Shown here piece by piece: positions 6,521-14,501 of a DNA stretch of 64,000 nucleotides. This stretch comes from Pelagicoccus sp. SDUM812003 (lineage in GTDB: Bacteria > Verrucomicrobiota > Verrucomicrobiia > Opitutales > Opitutaceae). Under the pieces are notes generated by a model. It worked only from the letters and a program-made list of their open reading frames with translations, did not search any database and was not told the DNA's origin. Positions within the stretch are counted from its first letter, which is position 1. Every line of letters starts with the position of its first letter. A program made the position numbers and the translations under genes. Location of the stretch: positions 1-64,000 of the forward strand of contig NZ_JARXHY010000017.1 of assembly GCF_031127815.1 (NCBI RefSeq). Reading direction: 5' to 3'.

Positions 6521-9460
6521 TCAACGCAAGGCGTCGCGCAGGACCTCCACTGGATGGCGCGCGGCGCGCTTCAGTCCGTCGGAAATCTGGTGCCGGCAGC
6601 TGGTCCCGTTGGCGGACACGATCGTGGTGGCGGTGGTTTGGCGAAGCTCGGGGAAAAGGGCCAGCTCCGCGATCTGCTGGGAGACGGAATAGGTGTCTCG
6701 ATCGTATCCGAAGGATCCCGCCATGCCGCAGCAGCCAGTGGGAAGGATGCGGGCGGAGTAGTTGCGGGGGAGCTCGAGCAGTCGCTTGCTGCTCTCCTGC
6801 GAGGAGAGCGCTTTCTGGTGACAATGGCCGTGGAAGACGATCTGGCGCTTCTCTTCGGTGAATGACTCCGGTCTAATCCTCTCGGCTAAAATTTCGTCGG
6901 AAAGAAACTCGTCGATCAGCACGGCGTGGTTCGCTAGCTCGCGGGCCTTCGTCCGCAGCTCGCTGGAAACCAGATCGGGATACTCGTCCCGGAAACCCAG
7001 GATCGCGGATGGTTCGATGCCGATCAGCGGCAGGTCATTATTGATAAATGGATACAGCGACTCCACGTTTTTGTCCGCCACCTTGCGGGCGCGCTCGAGC
7101 ATGCCTTTGGACAGGAAGGCTCTCCCGCTCTCCGCATGGTCCGGGCATTCCACGCGATAGCCGAGCGAGGTGAGCAGCTCGATGGCGGCGATGCCGATGT
7201 GGGCATCGGTGGCGTTGGTGTATTCGTCGATGAAAAGGGCGACGCGTCGTACCGCTGATCCGACGGGCGGATTGATGGAAGGCAAATTCCGTTTGATCCA
7301 TCGGCGTAGAGAGAGAGGCGAGAACGTGGGGATCGATCGCTTTCTGGCGATGCCAAGGGCTCGTTTTCCGCACTCGAGCAGGAAGGGCACCCGCATCATA
7401 GCGTTCGCTAGACGAGGCGTGTAGGACGCAGCTGAATACAGGCTGGCCACGTTCCCGATCGCCCGATCTGCGAAAGGAATGCCGTTGAGCCGATGGTATT
7501 GATAGGTCGCTTCCGCCTTCAAACGAGCCACGTCGACATTGGACGGACACTCGCTTTTGCATCCTTTGCAGGAGAGGCAAAGTTTCATGACCTCCATGAT
7601 TTCCTCGTGGTCGAAAGGATTCGCGCGTTGCGAACGAGTCAGGTATTCGCGCAAGGCGTTGGCTCGCGATCGGGTGGTATCCTTTTCGTTGCGCGTCGCC
7701 ATGTAGCTGGGGCACATGACGCCTCCGATGCGCTCGGTCTTGCGGCAGGCCGCGGTTCCGTTGCACTTTTCCGCCATGCGAAGGATCCCTTGCGTTGCGG
7801 AAAAGTCGAAAATCGTATCGAAATCCCGAGTACGCTGGTCAGCTTCGTAGCGCAGTTCCGTATCGATCGGTGGAGCGTCCACTATCTTGCCCGGATTGAA
7901 GATGCCATTCGGGTCGAAAGCGGCTTTGACGTCCCGGCAGAGCTGGTAGCAGCGCTCGCCAATCATTTTCCGTATGAACTCGGCGCGAGCTCTCCCGTCT
8001 CCATGTTCTCCGCTCAGCGAACCTTGAAATCGCTTCACCAGGTCGGCCACGTCCTCCGCGATCTCCCGATAGAGCTTGCGGTCTGTTCCGAGTTTCAAGT
8101 CGAGCATCGGGCGGAAGTGGATTTCGCCGTCCCCGATGTGCGCATACGCCACGCTGTCCACCCCGCGCTTGCTCATGATCTCGAGAAAGGCGTCCACGTA
8201 CTCCGGCAGATCCTCCGGGAGAACTGCGGTGTCCTCGATCCCTGCAATGGGCTTGCGGTCACTGGGGACATTGGTGAGCACGCCTAGGCCCGCGTTGCGC
8301 AGGGACCAGACGGCGTCGATTTCCTTGTTTCGGATGATGGGAGCATGGCTGCCGAGTCCAGCTGACCTCAGCGCCGCTAGCAGATTTTGAATACGAAGAT
8401 CGACCTGCTCGCGCGTCGCTTCTGCGAACTCTACCACGAGCAGGGCGCCTGGCGTTCCCTGGATAAAGGCGCTGTTGGCGGTTTGCTCGGGATTGGTGCG
8501 GGCGCATTCGATGATGACCCGATCGATCAGCTCGATGGCTCTCGGCTGAAATCTTCTAGCGACGAGGGTGGCACGAGCGGCTTGAGGGATGGAGTCTAGG
8601 TGCGCCGCCACTACCGCTTGCTCCGCGGGCGGCGTCGGTACCAGCTTGAGTTTCAATTCCGTGAAATGGGCGAGGGTGCCTTCGGAACCGCAAAGCAGCG
8701 GCACCAGAGAGAATGGGCGCTCAAGGGTTGCGCATGGAGCGACAAGGTCCAAGGCGTAGCCGGTATTTCGCCGATGGATGCGCGGATGGGGAAAGTTGTC
8801 TAAAAAGGCCGATCGATTGTCGGCATCGCTCACCATGTGGTGGATTTTCCGATACACCTGACCCTCCAGGTTGGCGAGGGCGCGTTTCTCTTCCAGTTGT
8901 TCCGCGTTCAGGGGCCCAAAGCGAGCGAGGCTGCCATCGCTGAGCACCGCTTCGATCTCCAGCACGTGGTCGCGAGTGGAGCCGTAGACCAGCGAATGGG
9001 TGCCGCAGGAGTTGTTTCCCGCCATGCCACCGATCATGCAGCGAGTGGAGGTGGAGGTTTCCGGAGCGAACATCAATCCGTGCGGTTTGAGAAACTGATT
9101 CAGCTCGTCGCGCACCACGCCAGGCTGCACCCGCGCCCAGCGCTCGTTGACGTTGAGCTCCAGAATGCGATTCCAGCGTTTCGAGATGTCGACGACCATG
9201 CCTTCGCCCACGACCTGTCCAGCGAGCGAAGTGCCTGCGGCGCGAGGAATCAAAGGGCAGGATCGCTCGCGGGCGAACGCCACCAGATTTTGGATGTCCT
9301 GCACCGTTTCCGGCAGGCAGACCGCAAGGGGCAGCTTGCGGTACACCGAAGCGTCGGTGGCATAGATCACCCTCATGGCTTCGTCCCAATGGAGCTCGCC
9401 GGTCAGTTTCTGGGCGAGCTTGATGAAATCAGTGGAGGAGATCGAGGGACTGACGGACAT
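6521..9460 (-). CDS. Fused FAD-linked oxidase / Fe-S dehydrogenase (GlcD-GlcF or YdiJ type)
   Basis: 979 residues from the start at 9460. The N-terminal half is a VAO-type FAD domain (PRAAGTSLAGQ near residue 75) with the FAD-oxidase C-terminal domain and its HIGDGEIHFR motif. Next comes a 4Fe-4S ferredoxin segment with a CLSCKGCKSECP cluster near residue 627. The C-terminal part has CCG-type cysteine domains, with HGHCHQKAL and PTGCCGMAGSFGY near residue 905. This is the layout of membrane-associated 2-hydroxyacid dehydrogenases, including YdiJ (D-2-hydroxyglutarate) and fused D-lactate or glycolate dehydrogenases. The substrate cannot be told from sequence. The open frame extends to 9505, but the Met at 9460 fits the family's N-terminus. 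No partner genes are adjacent. Confidence 0.85.
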   Translation of the reverse strand: MSVSPSISSTDFIKLAQKLTGELHWDEAMRVIYATDASVYRKLPLAVCLPETVQDIQNLVAFARERSCPLIPRAAGTSLAGQVVGEGMVVDISKRWNRILELNVNERWARVQPGVVRDELNQFLKPHGLMFAPETSTSTRCMIGGMAGNNSCGTHSLVYGSTRDHVLEIEAVLSDGSLARFGPLNAEQLEEKRALANLEGQVYRKIHHMVSDADNRSAFLDNFPHPRIHRRNTGYALDLVAPCATLERPFSLVPLLCGSEGTLAHFTELKLKLVPTPPAEQAVVAAHLDSIPQAARATLVARRFQPRAIELIDRVIIECARTNPEQTANSAFIQGTPGALLVVEFAEATREQVDLRIQNLLAALRSAGLGSHAPIIRNKEIDAVWSLRNAGLGVLTNVPSDRKPIAGIEDTAVLPEDLPEYVDAFLEIMSKRGVDSVAYAHIGDGEIHFRPMLDLKLGTDRKLYREIAEDVADLVKRFQGSLSGEHGDGRARAEFIRKMIGERCYQLCRDVKAAFDPNGIFNPGKIVDAPPIDTELRYEADQRTRDFDTIFDFSATQGILRMAEKCNGTAACRKTERIGGVMCPSYMATRNEKDTTRSRANALREYLTRSQRANPFDHEEIMEVMKLCLSCKGCKSECPSNVDVARLKAEATYQYHRLNGIPFADRAIGNVASLYSAASYTPRLANAMMRVPFLLECGKRALGIARKRSIPTFSPLSLRRWIKRNLPSINPPVGSAVRRVALFIDEYTNATDAHIGIAAIELLTSLGYRVECPDHAESGRAFLSKGMLERARKVADKNVESLYPFINNDLPLIGIEPSAILGFRDEYPDLVSSELRTKARELANHAVLIDEFLSDEILAERIRPESFTEEKRQIVFHGHCHQKALSSQESSKRLLELPRNYSARILPTGCCGMAGSFGYDRDTYSVSQQIAELALFPELRQTTATTIVSANGTSCRHQISDGLKRAARHPVEVLRDALR

Positions 9461-9618
9461 TCGGAGGGCTATTAGAAGGCTGGCTGGCCTAGGGTTCGAG
9501 CCCATTTTCCATCGCTCAATGCCCCAGGCCGTTGAGATCCCTCAGGAATGCGCTAAAAACTGAGCTTCGTTTCCACGAATCTCTCGACACTCCATTACGA
9601 TTTTGGTTGAAGCACTGC

Positions 9619-9681
9619 CTCTACTTCGTAGAGTGATCAGGAAATCTACTTGAACGTAGAAGAAAAATTAGAACATCTAAT
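9619..9681 (+). promoter_or_regulatory. Three inverted repeats upstream of fba
   Basis: Perfect small inverted repeats lie just before the aldolase start: CTCTAC-TTC-GTAGAG (9619-9633), TCTAC-TTGAAC-GTAGA (9645-9660) and ATTAGA-ACA-TCTAAT (9667-9681). The first two share TCTACTT...CGTAGA and are centred about 26 bp apart. They could be operators or 5'-UTR hairpins. No convincing -35/-10 pair was identified. Confidence 0.4.
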
Positions 9682-9692
9682 CAAAAATAGAC

Positions 9693-10724
9693 ATGCCAGT
9701 CGCAACACCTAAGCAGTACGCAGCGATGTTGGATGCCGCCCAAAAGGGAGGCTACGCTTACCCAGCAGTGAATGTTACTTCGATCACCACGATCAACGCA
9801 GCCCTGAAGGCTTTCGCTGATTCCAAGTCCGATGGTATCATTCAGGTATCTACTGGAGGCGGTCAGTTCGCTTCCGGGCTAAACGTATCGGATGCGGCGT
9901 TCGGAGCGATCGTCCTCGCGGAAGCCACGCACATCCTCGCTGAGAAGTACGACGTGCTCGTTGCTCTTCACACCGACCACTGCCACCCAGAGAAGGTGGA
10001 CAGCTTCCTCAAGCCGCTGCTCGAGGCCTCCCGCAAGCGCGTTGCAGAAGGCAAGGGACCGCTTTTCCAGTCGCACATGTTCGACGGTTCCGTGGTACCG
10101 CTAGAGGAGAACCTCAAGATTTCCAAGGAGCTCCTCAAGGAGTGCGCCGAGCTCGACATCATTCTCGAAGTGGAGGCAGGCTGCGTTGGCGGTGAAGAAG
10201 ACGGTCACGACACCTCTGGCCTGCCCATCGACAAGCTCTACACCACCCCGGGCGACATGGTCGACGTCTACGAAGCGTTGCAGCCGATCGGACGTTTCCT
10301 CTTCGCAGCCACTTTCGGCAACGTGCACGGCGCGTACAAGCCAGGCGCGGTCAAGCTCAAGCCAACCATCTTGCGCGACGGCCAGAAGGCGGTCACCGAC
10401 AAGTACGGCGCGGAAGCTGAAATGGACCTCGTTTTCCACGGCGGTTCCGGTTCCGAGCTGAGCGAAATCCGCGAAACGCTCGACTATGGCGTGGTCAAGA
10501 TGAACATCGATACCGACACCCAGTACGCGTTCACTCGTCCGGTGGTGACTCACATCTGCGAAAACATCGAAGGCGTGCTTAAGATCGACGGCGAAGTCGG
10601 CAACAAGAAGACTTACGACCCACGCGCCTACCTCAAGAAGGCTGAAGCCAGCATGGCCAAGCGCCTGCAGGTCGCCGCTTCCGACCTTCTTTCCGAAGGC
10701 AAGACCATCTTCGGCACCGTCTAA
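9693..10724 (+). CDS. fba: Class II fructose-bisphosphate aldolase
   Basis: 343 residues, full family length. It catalyses the reversible cleavage of fructose 1,6-bisphosphate to DHAP and glyceraldehyde 3-phosphate in glycolysis and gluconeogenesis. The class II zinc-enzyme motifs are present: catalytic D95 and zinc ligand H96 in HTDHCHP, the EVEAGCVGGEEDG segment, a zinc His in FGNVHG, another in the VFHGGSGS phosphate loop, and NIDTDTQ. The long GEEDGHDTSG insertion and overall length fit the FbaA-like (class IIa) group. It is a single-gene unit with a strong terminator. Codon use leans more to C-ending codons (AAG, CTC, GAC) than neighbours, as expected of a highly expressed gene. Confidence 0.95.
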   Translation: MPVATPKQYAAMLDAAQKGGYAYPAVNVTSITTINAALKAFADSKSDGIIQVSTGGGQFASGLNVSDAAFGAIVLAEATHILAEKYDVLVALHTDHCHPEKVDSFLKPLLEASRKRVAEGKGPLFQSHMFDGSVVPLEENLKISKELLKECAELDIILEVEAGCVGGEEDGHDTSGLPIDKLYTTPGDMVDVYEALQPIGRFLFAATFGNVHGAYKPGAVKLKPTILRDGQKAVTDKYGAEAEMDLVFHGGSGSELSEIRETLDYGVVKMNIDTDTQYAFTRPVVTHICENIEGVLKIDGEVGNKKTYDPRAYLKKAEASMAKRLQVAASDLLSEGKTIFGTV

Positions 10725-10749
10725 GACACGGTTCCAAACGGACTTTTCG

Positions 10750-10783
10750 AAAGCCGATCCTTCTGCGAGGGTCGGCTTTTTTG
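10750..10783 (+). terminator. Rho-independent terminator of fba
   Basis: The stem AAAGCCGATCC pairs with GGGTCGGCTTT (one central irregularity) around a short loop and ends in a T run at 10777-10782, about 25 bases after the fba stop codon. Confidence 0.85.
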
Positions 10784-10843
10784 CGCATACCCAAGCAGAA
10801 AGGACCGTCCCACGACCGGGCCGGGGCCGTGAGGGGAGGGAAC

Positions 10844-10885
10844 TGGGCAACTCGTTTTTGCAACGTTGCAAAAACGAGTTGCCCA
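10844..10885. repeat. Perfect 42-bp palindrome
   Basis: Bases 10844-10864 are the exact reverse complement of 10865-10885, with no spacer (centre AACGTT). The arm begins TGGGCAACTCG and contains a TTTTT tract matched by AAAAA. It lies between the fba terminator and the next gene, about 60 bases past that terminator. It could extrude as a cruciform, form a long RNA hairpin, or be an intergenic repeat. No second copy was noticed in this window. Confidence 0.95.
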
Positions 10886-11009
10886 ACCGCGGGAGCAGGC
10901 GGCGTGTCGCGCGTCGCTGCTTGATTCCGGCTGAGGTGGCGGTGGCGATGGGGATTTTTGAGGTGGGATTTCGCTCGAAGGGCTTGGCCTTGGGAATAGG
11001 CTTTGCGGC

Positions 11010-11885
11010 ATGAGACGAGAATCGATCGCGTTCATCGGAGCTGGAGTGATGGGACGAAGCATGGCCGAACACCTGCTTTCAGCCGGATATCCTCTTTTTC
11101 TATACAGTCGCACTCGATCCAAGGCAGAGCCGCTGCTGGCGAAAGGCGCTGTTTGGCGTGACTCGCCTGCGGAGGCGGCGTCCGAGGCGGATGTGGCGAT
11201 TTCGATGGTCGGCTACCCGCAAGATGTGGAAACGGTTTACCTGGGAGAGAGCGGGATCTTAAAATCGCTGCGCAAAGGCGCTTTGGCGATCGATATGACG
11301 ACTTCCAGTCCGCTGCTAGCCAAGCGCATCGCTGAAGCGGGAGCGGCGAACGGTATCGGGATTCTGGATGCGCCGGTGTCGGGAGGCGACTCGGGGGCTC
11401 GCGAGGCGCGTTTGTCTATCATGGTGGGCGGCGAGCGCGAACATTTCGATCGGGCCCTTCCGATTTTAGAGATCATGGGCAAAAACATCGTTTACCAAGG
11501 AGCCGCCGGAGCCGGGCAGCATACTAAGATGTGCAACCAGATCGCCATCGCGGGCGGAATGGTGGCGATCGCGGAGTCTCTGGCCTACGCCAAGTCGGCT
11601 GGCTTGGATCCGGAAACCGTCTTGAAAAGCATCTCCGCGGGCGCAGCGGGCAGCTGGTCTATGAGCAACCTAGTGCCGCGGGCCTTGCAGGGGGATTTCG
11701 AACCCGGGTTTTATGTGAAGCATTTCATCAAGGACATGGGCATTGCCATCGAGTCTGCGTCGGAAATGGGACTGGAGTTGCCCGGACTGGCGATGGCGAA
11801 GCGACTGTATGACGAGCTGGCGGAGAAGGGTAATGGAAATTTGGGTACACAGGCCTTGTTTCAAAGGTGTCTAAGCGATGGGTAG
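11010..11885 (+). CDS. NAD(P)-dependent beta-hydroxyacid dehydrogenase (HIBADH / tartronate semialdehyde reductase family)
   Basis: 291 residues, the usual length. An N-terminal Rossmann fold carries FIGAGVMGRSM (8-18). The family substrate-binding motif DAPVSGGDSGA spans 120-130, and the catalytic lysine is K173 in GQHTKMCNQ. The all-alpha C-terminal domain follows, with family-typical KDMGIA near residue 240. Members reduce or oxidise 3-hydroxyisobutyrate, tartronate semialdehyde, glyoxylate or succinic semialdehyde; which one applies cannot be read here. The gene appears to stand alone. The ATG at 11010 is placed a few residues before the nucleotide-binding strand, as is usual. Confidence 0.88.
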   Translation: MRRESIAFIGAGVMGRSMAEHLLSAGYPLFLYSRTRSKAEPLLAKGAVWRDSPAEAASEADVAISMVGYPQDVETVYLGESGILKSLRKGALAIDMTTSSPLLAKRIAEAGAANGIGILDAPVSGGDSGAREARLSIMVGGEREHFDRALPILEIMGKNIVYQGAAGAGQHTKMCNQIAIAGGMVAIAESLAYAKSAGLDPETVLKSISAGAAGSWSMSNLVPRALQGDFEPGFYVKHFIKDMGIAIESASEMGLELPGLAMAKRLYDELAEKGNGNLGTQALFQRCLSDG

Positions 11886-12041
11886 GCTGGTTCGGAGATG
11901 TGAAACTTCGATGATGGCGCAGCGAGCACCGTTGAATTTGGCGCGACGAAAGAGGGGAGCGATGAAACAAAAAGGAAATCGATCGCTCTTAACGTCGGCG
12001 CAAACTCCCCGAAGCAAGCGATCGCCCCGAAGGTCCTCTCT

Positions 12042-13235
12042 ATGAAAACGCTGACACTTACCCTAATTAGCCTGATGGCTCTCGCCTATCCCGTGAAGGC
12101 GAAGGAAACGATGATGCCCGAGTGGATGACGGAGGGGCCTGTCTTGAGCGATGGCGCGGCCTCCATCGAGGCGCCGCTGGAAGTCGTGGCTTCCAAGCTT
12201 TACGTCGAGGTCGAAGTGGGCGGGAAACCGAGGCGCTTCGTCGTCGACACTGGATCTCCCTCTATGATCGATGCCGCGCTGGTCAGAGAGTTAGGGCTAG
12301 AGGTCGTCGGGAGCAGCCAGGGCAGGGATGCCCATGGAGCCCTTATCACCAGCGATATCGTACAAACCACCGTGAGCCTCGGAGGAGTGGCATTTCACAA
12401 GGTGCCAATGTTTGTCGCGGATTTTTCGGCTTCCGAAGCCACCCGGACCTTCATCGGTGACGGAGTGCTCGGTTCGGAGTTGCTCCCGCTCGGGGCCTGG
12501 CAGTTTGACCTGAAGAGCGCTAGGCTGCGCTTCGACACGGACGCCACCAATCTGCCGCGCACGGCGAGGGCTGTGAGGACACGCTTGTACGGATTCGGCT
12601 ATCCTCATGCCCCGATATTGGATGTTCGCTTCGCCAAAAAGGCTCGGAGCAAAGCGATGTTCGACACCGGATCGCCTACTTTCTTCGCCCTTTCGCCAGC
12701 CGATCTCGCGGGGGCCAGCGAGGCCGGCGGGATCGGAAAACGCCAGTCCGGCTACGGATCGCCCGGGGGGTCGCTGGGAGGTCAAGCGCCCGATAGCGAA
12801 CAGCTCCAGGTGGAGCTGAAATCGTTGTCGATCGGCAAGATTGAGCTCGGGCGAGTGGCTTCCGCGACAAGGGAATCGTCGCCCAGTCTGATCGGAGCCC
12901 GCATCCTAGAACGCTTTGTCGTGACCTTCGACTCGCAGTCCGAAACCGCCTACTTCGATCGGTATTCAGAAGATTCCTACGATCGACCGTCATTCGGGTT
13001 CACTCTCGCTTTCTTTGACGGTATATCCGTCGCAGTCGTCTGGGACGACTCGCCGGCCCAAGCGGCCGGTCTTCGCCCCGGCATGCCGCTTACCTCGATC
13101 AACGGGGAGGCGACCGAGCTGACGAGCGAAGGAATTCTGCGAGCCCTCGCTGCCATGGAGGGGCAAGAGATCAGCCTCTCTTGGGAAGGCGGTTCGGCCA
13201 AACTCACCAGCAAGTCTCGCTTTCTTCACGAGTAG
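12042..13235 (+). CDS. Exported two-lobed aspartic protease with C-terminal PDZ domain
   Basis: 397 residues. A signal peptide (1-20, ending AYPVKA) leads to a retropepsin-like lobe with VVDTGSPSM (catalytic D69) and a later FIGDGVLGSELL strand. A second, similar lobe has AMFDTGSPTF (D209) and a LIGARIL strand near 285. The C-terminal part, from about 320, reads as a PDZ domain (AAGLRPGMPLTSINGE). Single-domain retropepsin-like proteins normally dimerise; here two DTG lobes sit in one chain, as in pepsin-type enzymes. The PDZ may bind substrate C-termini. It is probably periplasmic. Its substrate is unknown, and neighbours give no hint. Confidence 0.75.
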   Translation: MKTLTLTLISLMALAYPVKAKETMMPEWMTEGPVLSDGAASIEAPLEVVASKLYVEVEVGGKPRRFVVDTGSPSMIDAALVRELGLEVVGSSQGRDAHGALITSDIVQTTVSLGGVAFHKVPMFVADFSASEATRTFIGDGVLGSELLPLGAWQFDLKSARLRFDTDATNLPRTARAVRTRLYGFGYPHAPILDVRFAKKARSKAMFDTGSPTFFALSPADLAGASEAGGIGKRQSGYGSPGGSLGGQAPDSEQLQVELKSLSIGKIELGRVASATRESSPSLIGARILERFVVTFDSQSETAYFDRYSEDSYDRPSFGFTLAFFDGISVAVVWDDSPAQAAGLRPGMPLTSINGEATELTSEGILRALAAMEGQEISLSWEGGSAKLTSKSRFLHE

Positions 13236-13363
13236 GGCGACGACGTTTCCAACCGTGTCCTGCGAACGGCCACCAGAGCGTCTTGTTTTTGTCCGCTTGA
13301 TTAGATGAATCTGACACCCGCTCAAAGTCGTATGGGTTCGACGCAGCTGTTTTTGGAAAACGA

Positions 13364-14092
13364 ATGACTGTACTTGTAGTAGGAGCCAGTGGAGAGACCG
13401 GCAAGTTGCTGGTAGGAGAATTGCTAGACCGCGGTTTATCGGTGAAGGCGATCGTCCGTCCGGAGCGGAGCTTGCCCGATGGCTTTCCGACTAGCGAGTC
13501 CCTGACGATCATACGAGGCACGCTTCTCGAGCTCAGCGATGCGGAGATGCGCCAGCACGTGAAAGGGTGTCGCGCGGTGGCTTCCTGCCTCGGGCACAAT
13601 CTGAGTTTTAAGGGGATCTATGGAAAGCCCCGCAGGCTTGTTGTCGACGCTACGCGGCGCCTCTGCCAAGCCATCAAAGCGAACGCGTCGGACGACCCGA
13701 CCAGGTTTGTCCTTATGAACACGGCGGGAAACAGCAATCGGGACCTCCAAGAGCCTCTTTCGTTTGGGCATAGATGCATGATCGGTCTTGTCCGTTTCCT
13801 GCTGCCTCCCCATGCGGACAACGAGCAAGCGGCCGACTTTCTTCGACGGGAGATCGGTCAGCTCGATCGGCAGGTCGAATGGGTGGTCGTTCGTCCGGAC
13901 TCGTTGATCGATTCCGATCGCGTGACAGAGCACGAGCAGTATCCCTCGCCCACTCGGAGCGCCCTTTTCAACGCCGGCAAGACCAGCCGTATCAACGTGG
14001 CCCACTTCATGGCGGACCTGATTTCGAGCGACGAAAGCTGGAAGCGATGGAAGGGACAGATGCCCGTGATCTACAACAAGGGCTTCTCTTAG
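13364..14092 (+). CDS. NAD(P)-binding atypical SDR
   Basis: 242 residues. VLVVGASGETGKLLVGELLDRG at the N-terminus has the GASGxTG dinucleotide-binding motif of NmrA-like/atypical SDR proteins. The rest follows the NAD(P)H-binding fold, with VASCLGHN after strand 4, FVLMNTAGN, and VVVRPDSL later. There is no YxxxK catalytic pair at the classical position, so it may bind NADPH as a reductase or as a redox-sensing protein. It follows the aspartic protease gene by 128 bases on the same strand. The start is the Met directly before the first beta strand. Confidence 0.75.
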   Translation: MTVLVVGASGETGKLLVGELLDRGLSVKAIVRPERSLPDGFPTSESLTIIRGTLLELSDAEMRQHVKGCRAVASCLGHNLSFKGIYGKPRRLVVDATRRLCQAIKANASDDPTRFVLMNTAGNSNRDLQEPLSFGHRCMIGLVRFLLPPHADNEQAADFLRREIGQLDRQVEWVVVRPDSLIDSDRVTEHEQYPSPTRSALFNAGKTSRINVAHFMADLISSDESWKRWKGQMPVIYNKGFS

Positions 14093-14247
14093 CGAGCGTT
14101 CCCGGTAGTGAGCCGGCCGCGAGCGGGGCGGCTTGCGACGGCACGCAGGCCCTGTTTCGAGCGGCTTTGCAGAAAAAGTGAAAAAGCCTGTCACCCGCTT
14201 CTGAGATCTGGGCACTTGAGAGGTACAAAGCTAAACCCAATACCGTT

Positions 14248-14439
14248 ATGTCTGAAAAAACCAATACTCTCAAAGCCCTCGTCGGAATCTCTGCTATCAT
14301 CGGAGGCGTAAGCATCGTCGTAGTGACCTTTTTTGCCATCTTCGCACCGCAGCAGATCGCTGCGTCGGCTTGGATCGTGGGAGCGCTTTGCGCTATGGGA
14401 AGCGCTCTTGGCTACCTGTCGGCTCGTCGTGAGGGCTAG
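14248..14439 (+). CDS. Small two-TM membrane protein, hypothetical
   Basis: 63 residues with two hydrophobic segments (about 10-31 and 37-57), a Lys-containing N-terminus and a terminal RREG. I do not recognise a family. A GAGGT at 14220-14224 lies too far upstream to be an ideal ribosome binding site. It is tail-to-tail with the GT-C glycosyltransferase gene. The clean hydrophobic pattern, with charged residues at both ends, argues it is a real gene. Confidence 0.55.
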   Translation: MSEKTNTLKALVGISAIIGGVSIVVVTFFAIFAPQQIAASAWIVGALCAMGSALGYLSARREG

Positions 14440-14454
14440 AGGGCTTGCTTGGAA

Positions 14455-14501
14455 TGGTGGGCGGCGCGCCCGGCGGTCACGCCCTACCGATGGCCCTTAG
14501 C
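14455..14501 (-). repeat. GC-rich palindromic repeat at a stop codon (copy A)
   Basis: On the minus strand the sequence runs from the stop codon of the GT-C gene through GGGCCATCGG into a self-complementary GC-rich stretch (GGTAGGGCGTGACC...). The first 15 bases (14487-14501 on the plus strand), including the stop codon, are identical to 49544-49558 after the acyltransferase gene. The GGTAGGGCGTGACCGCCG part resembles 27890-27935. Confidence 0.6.
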
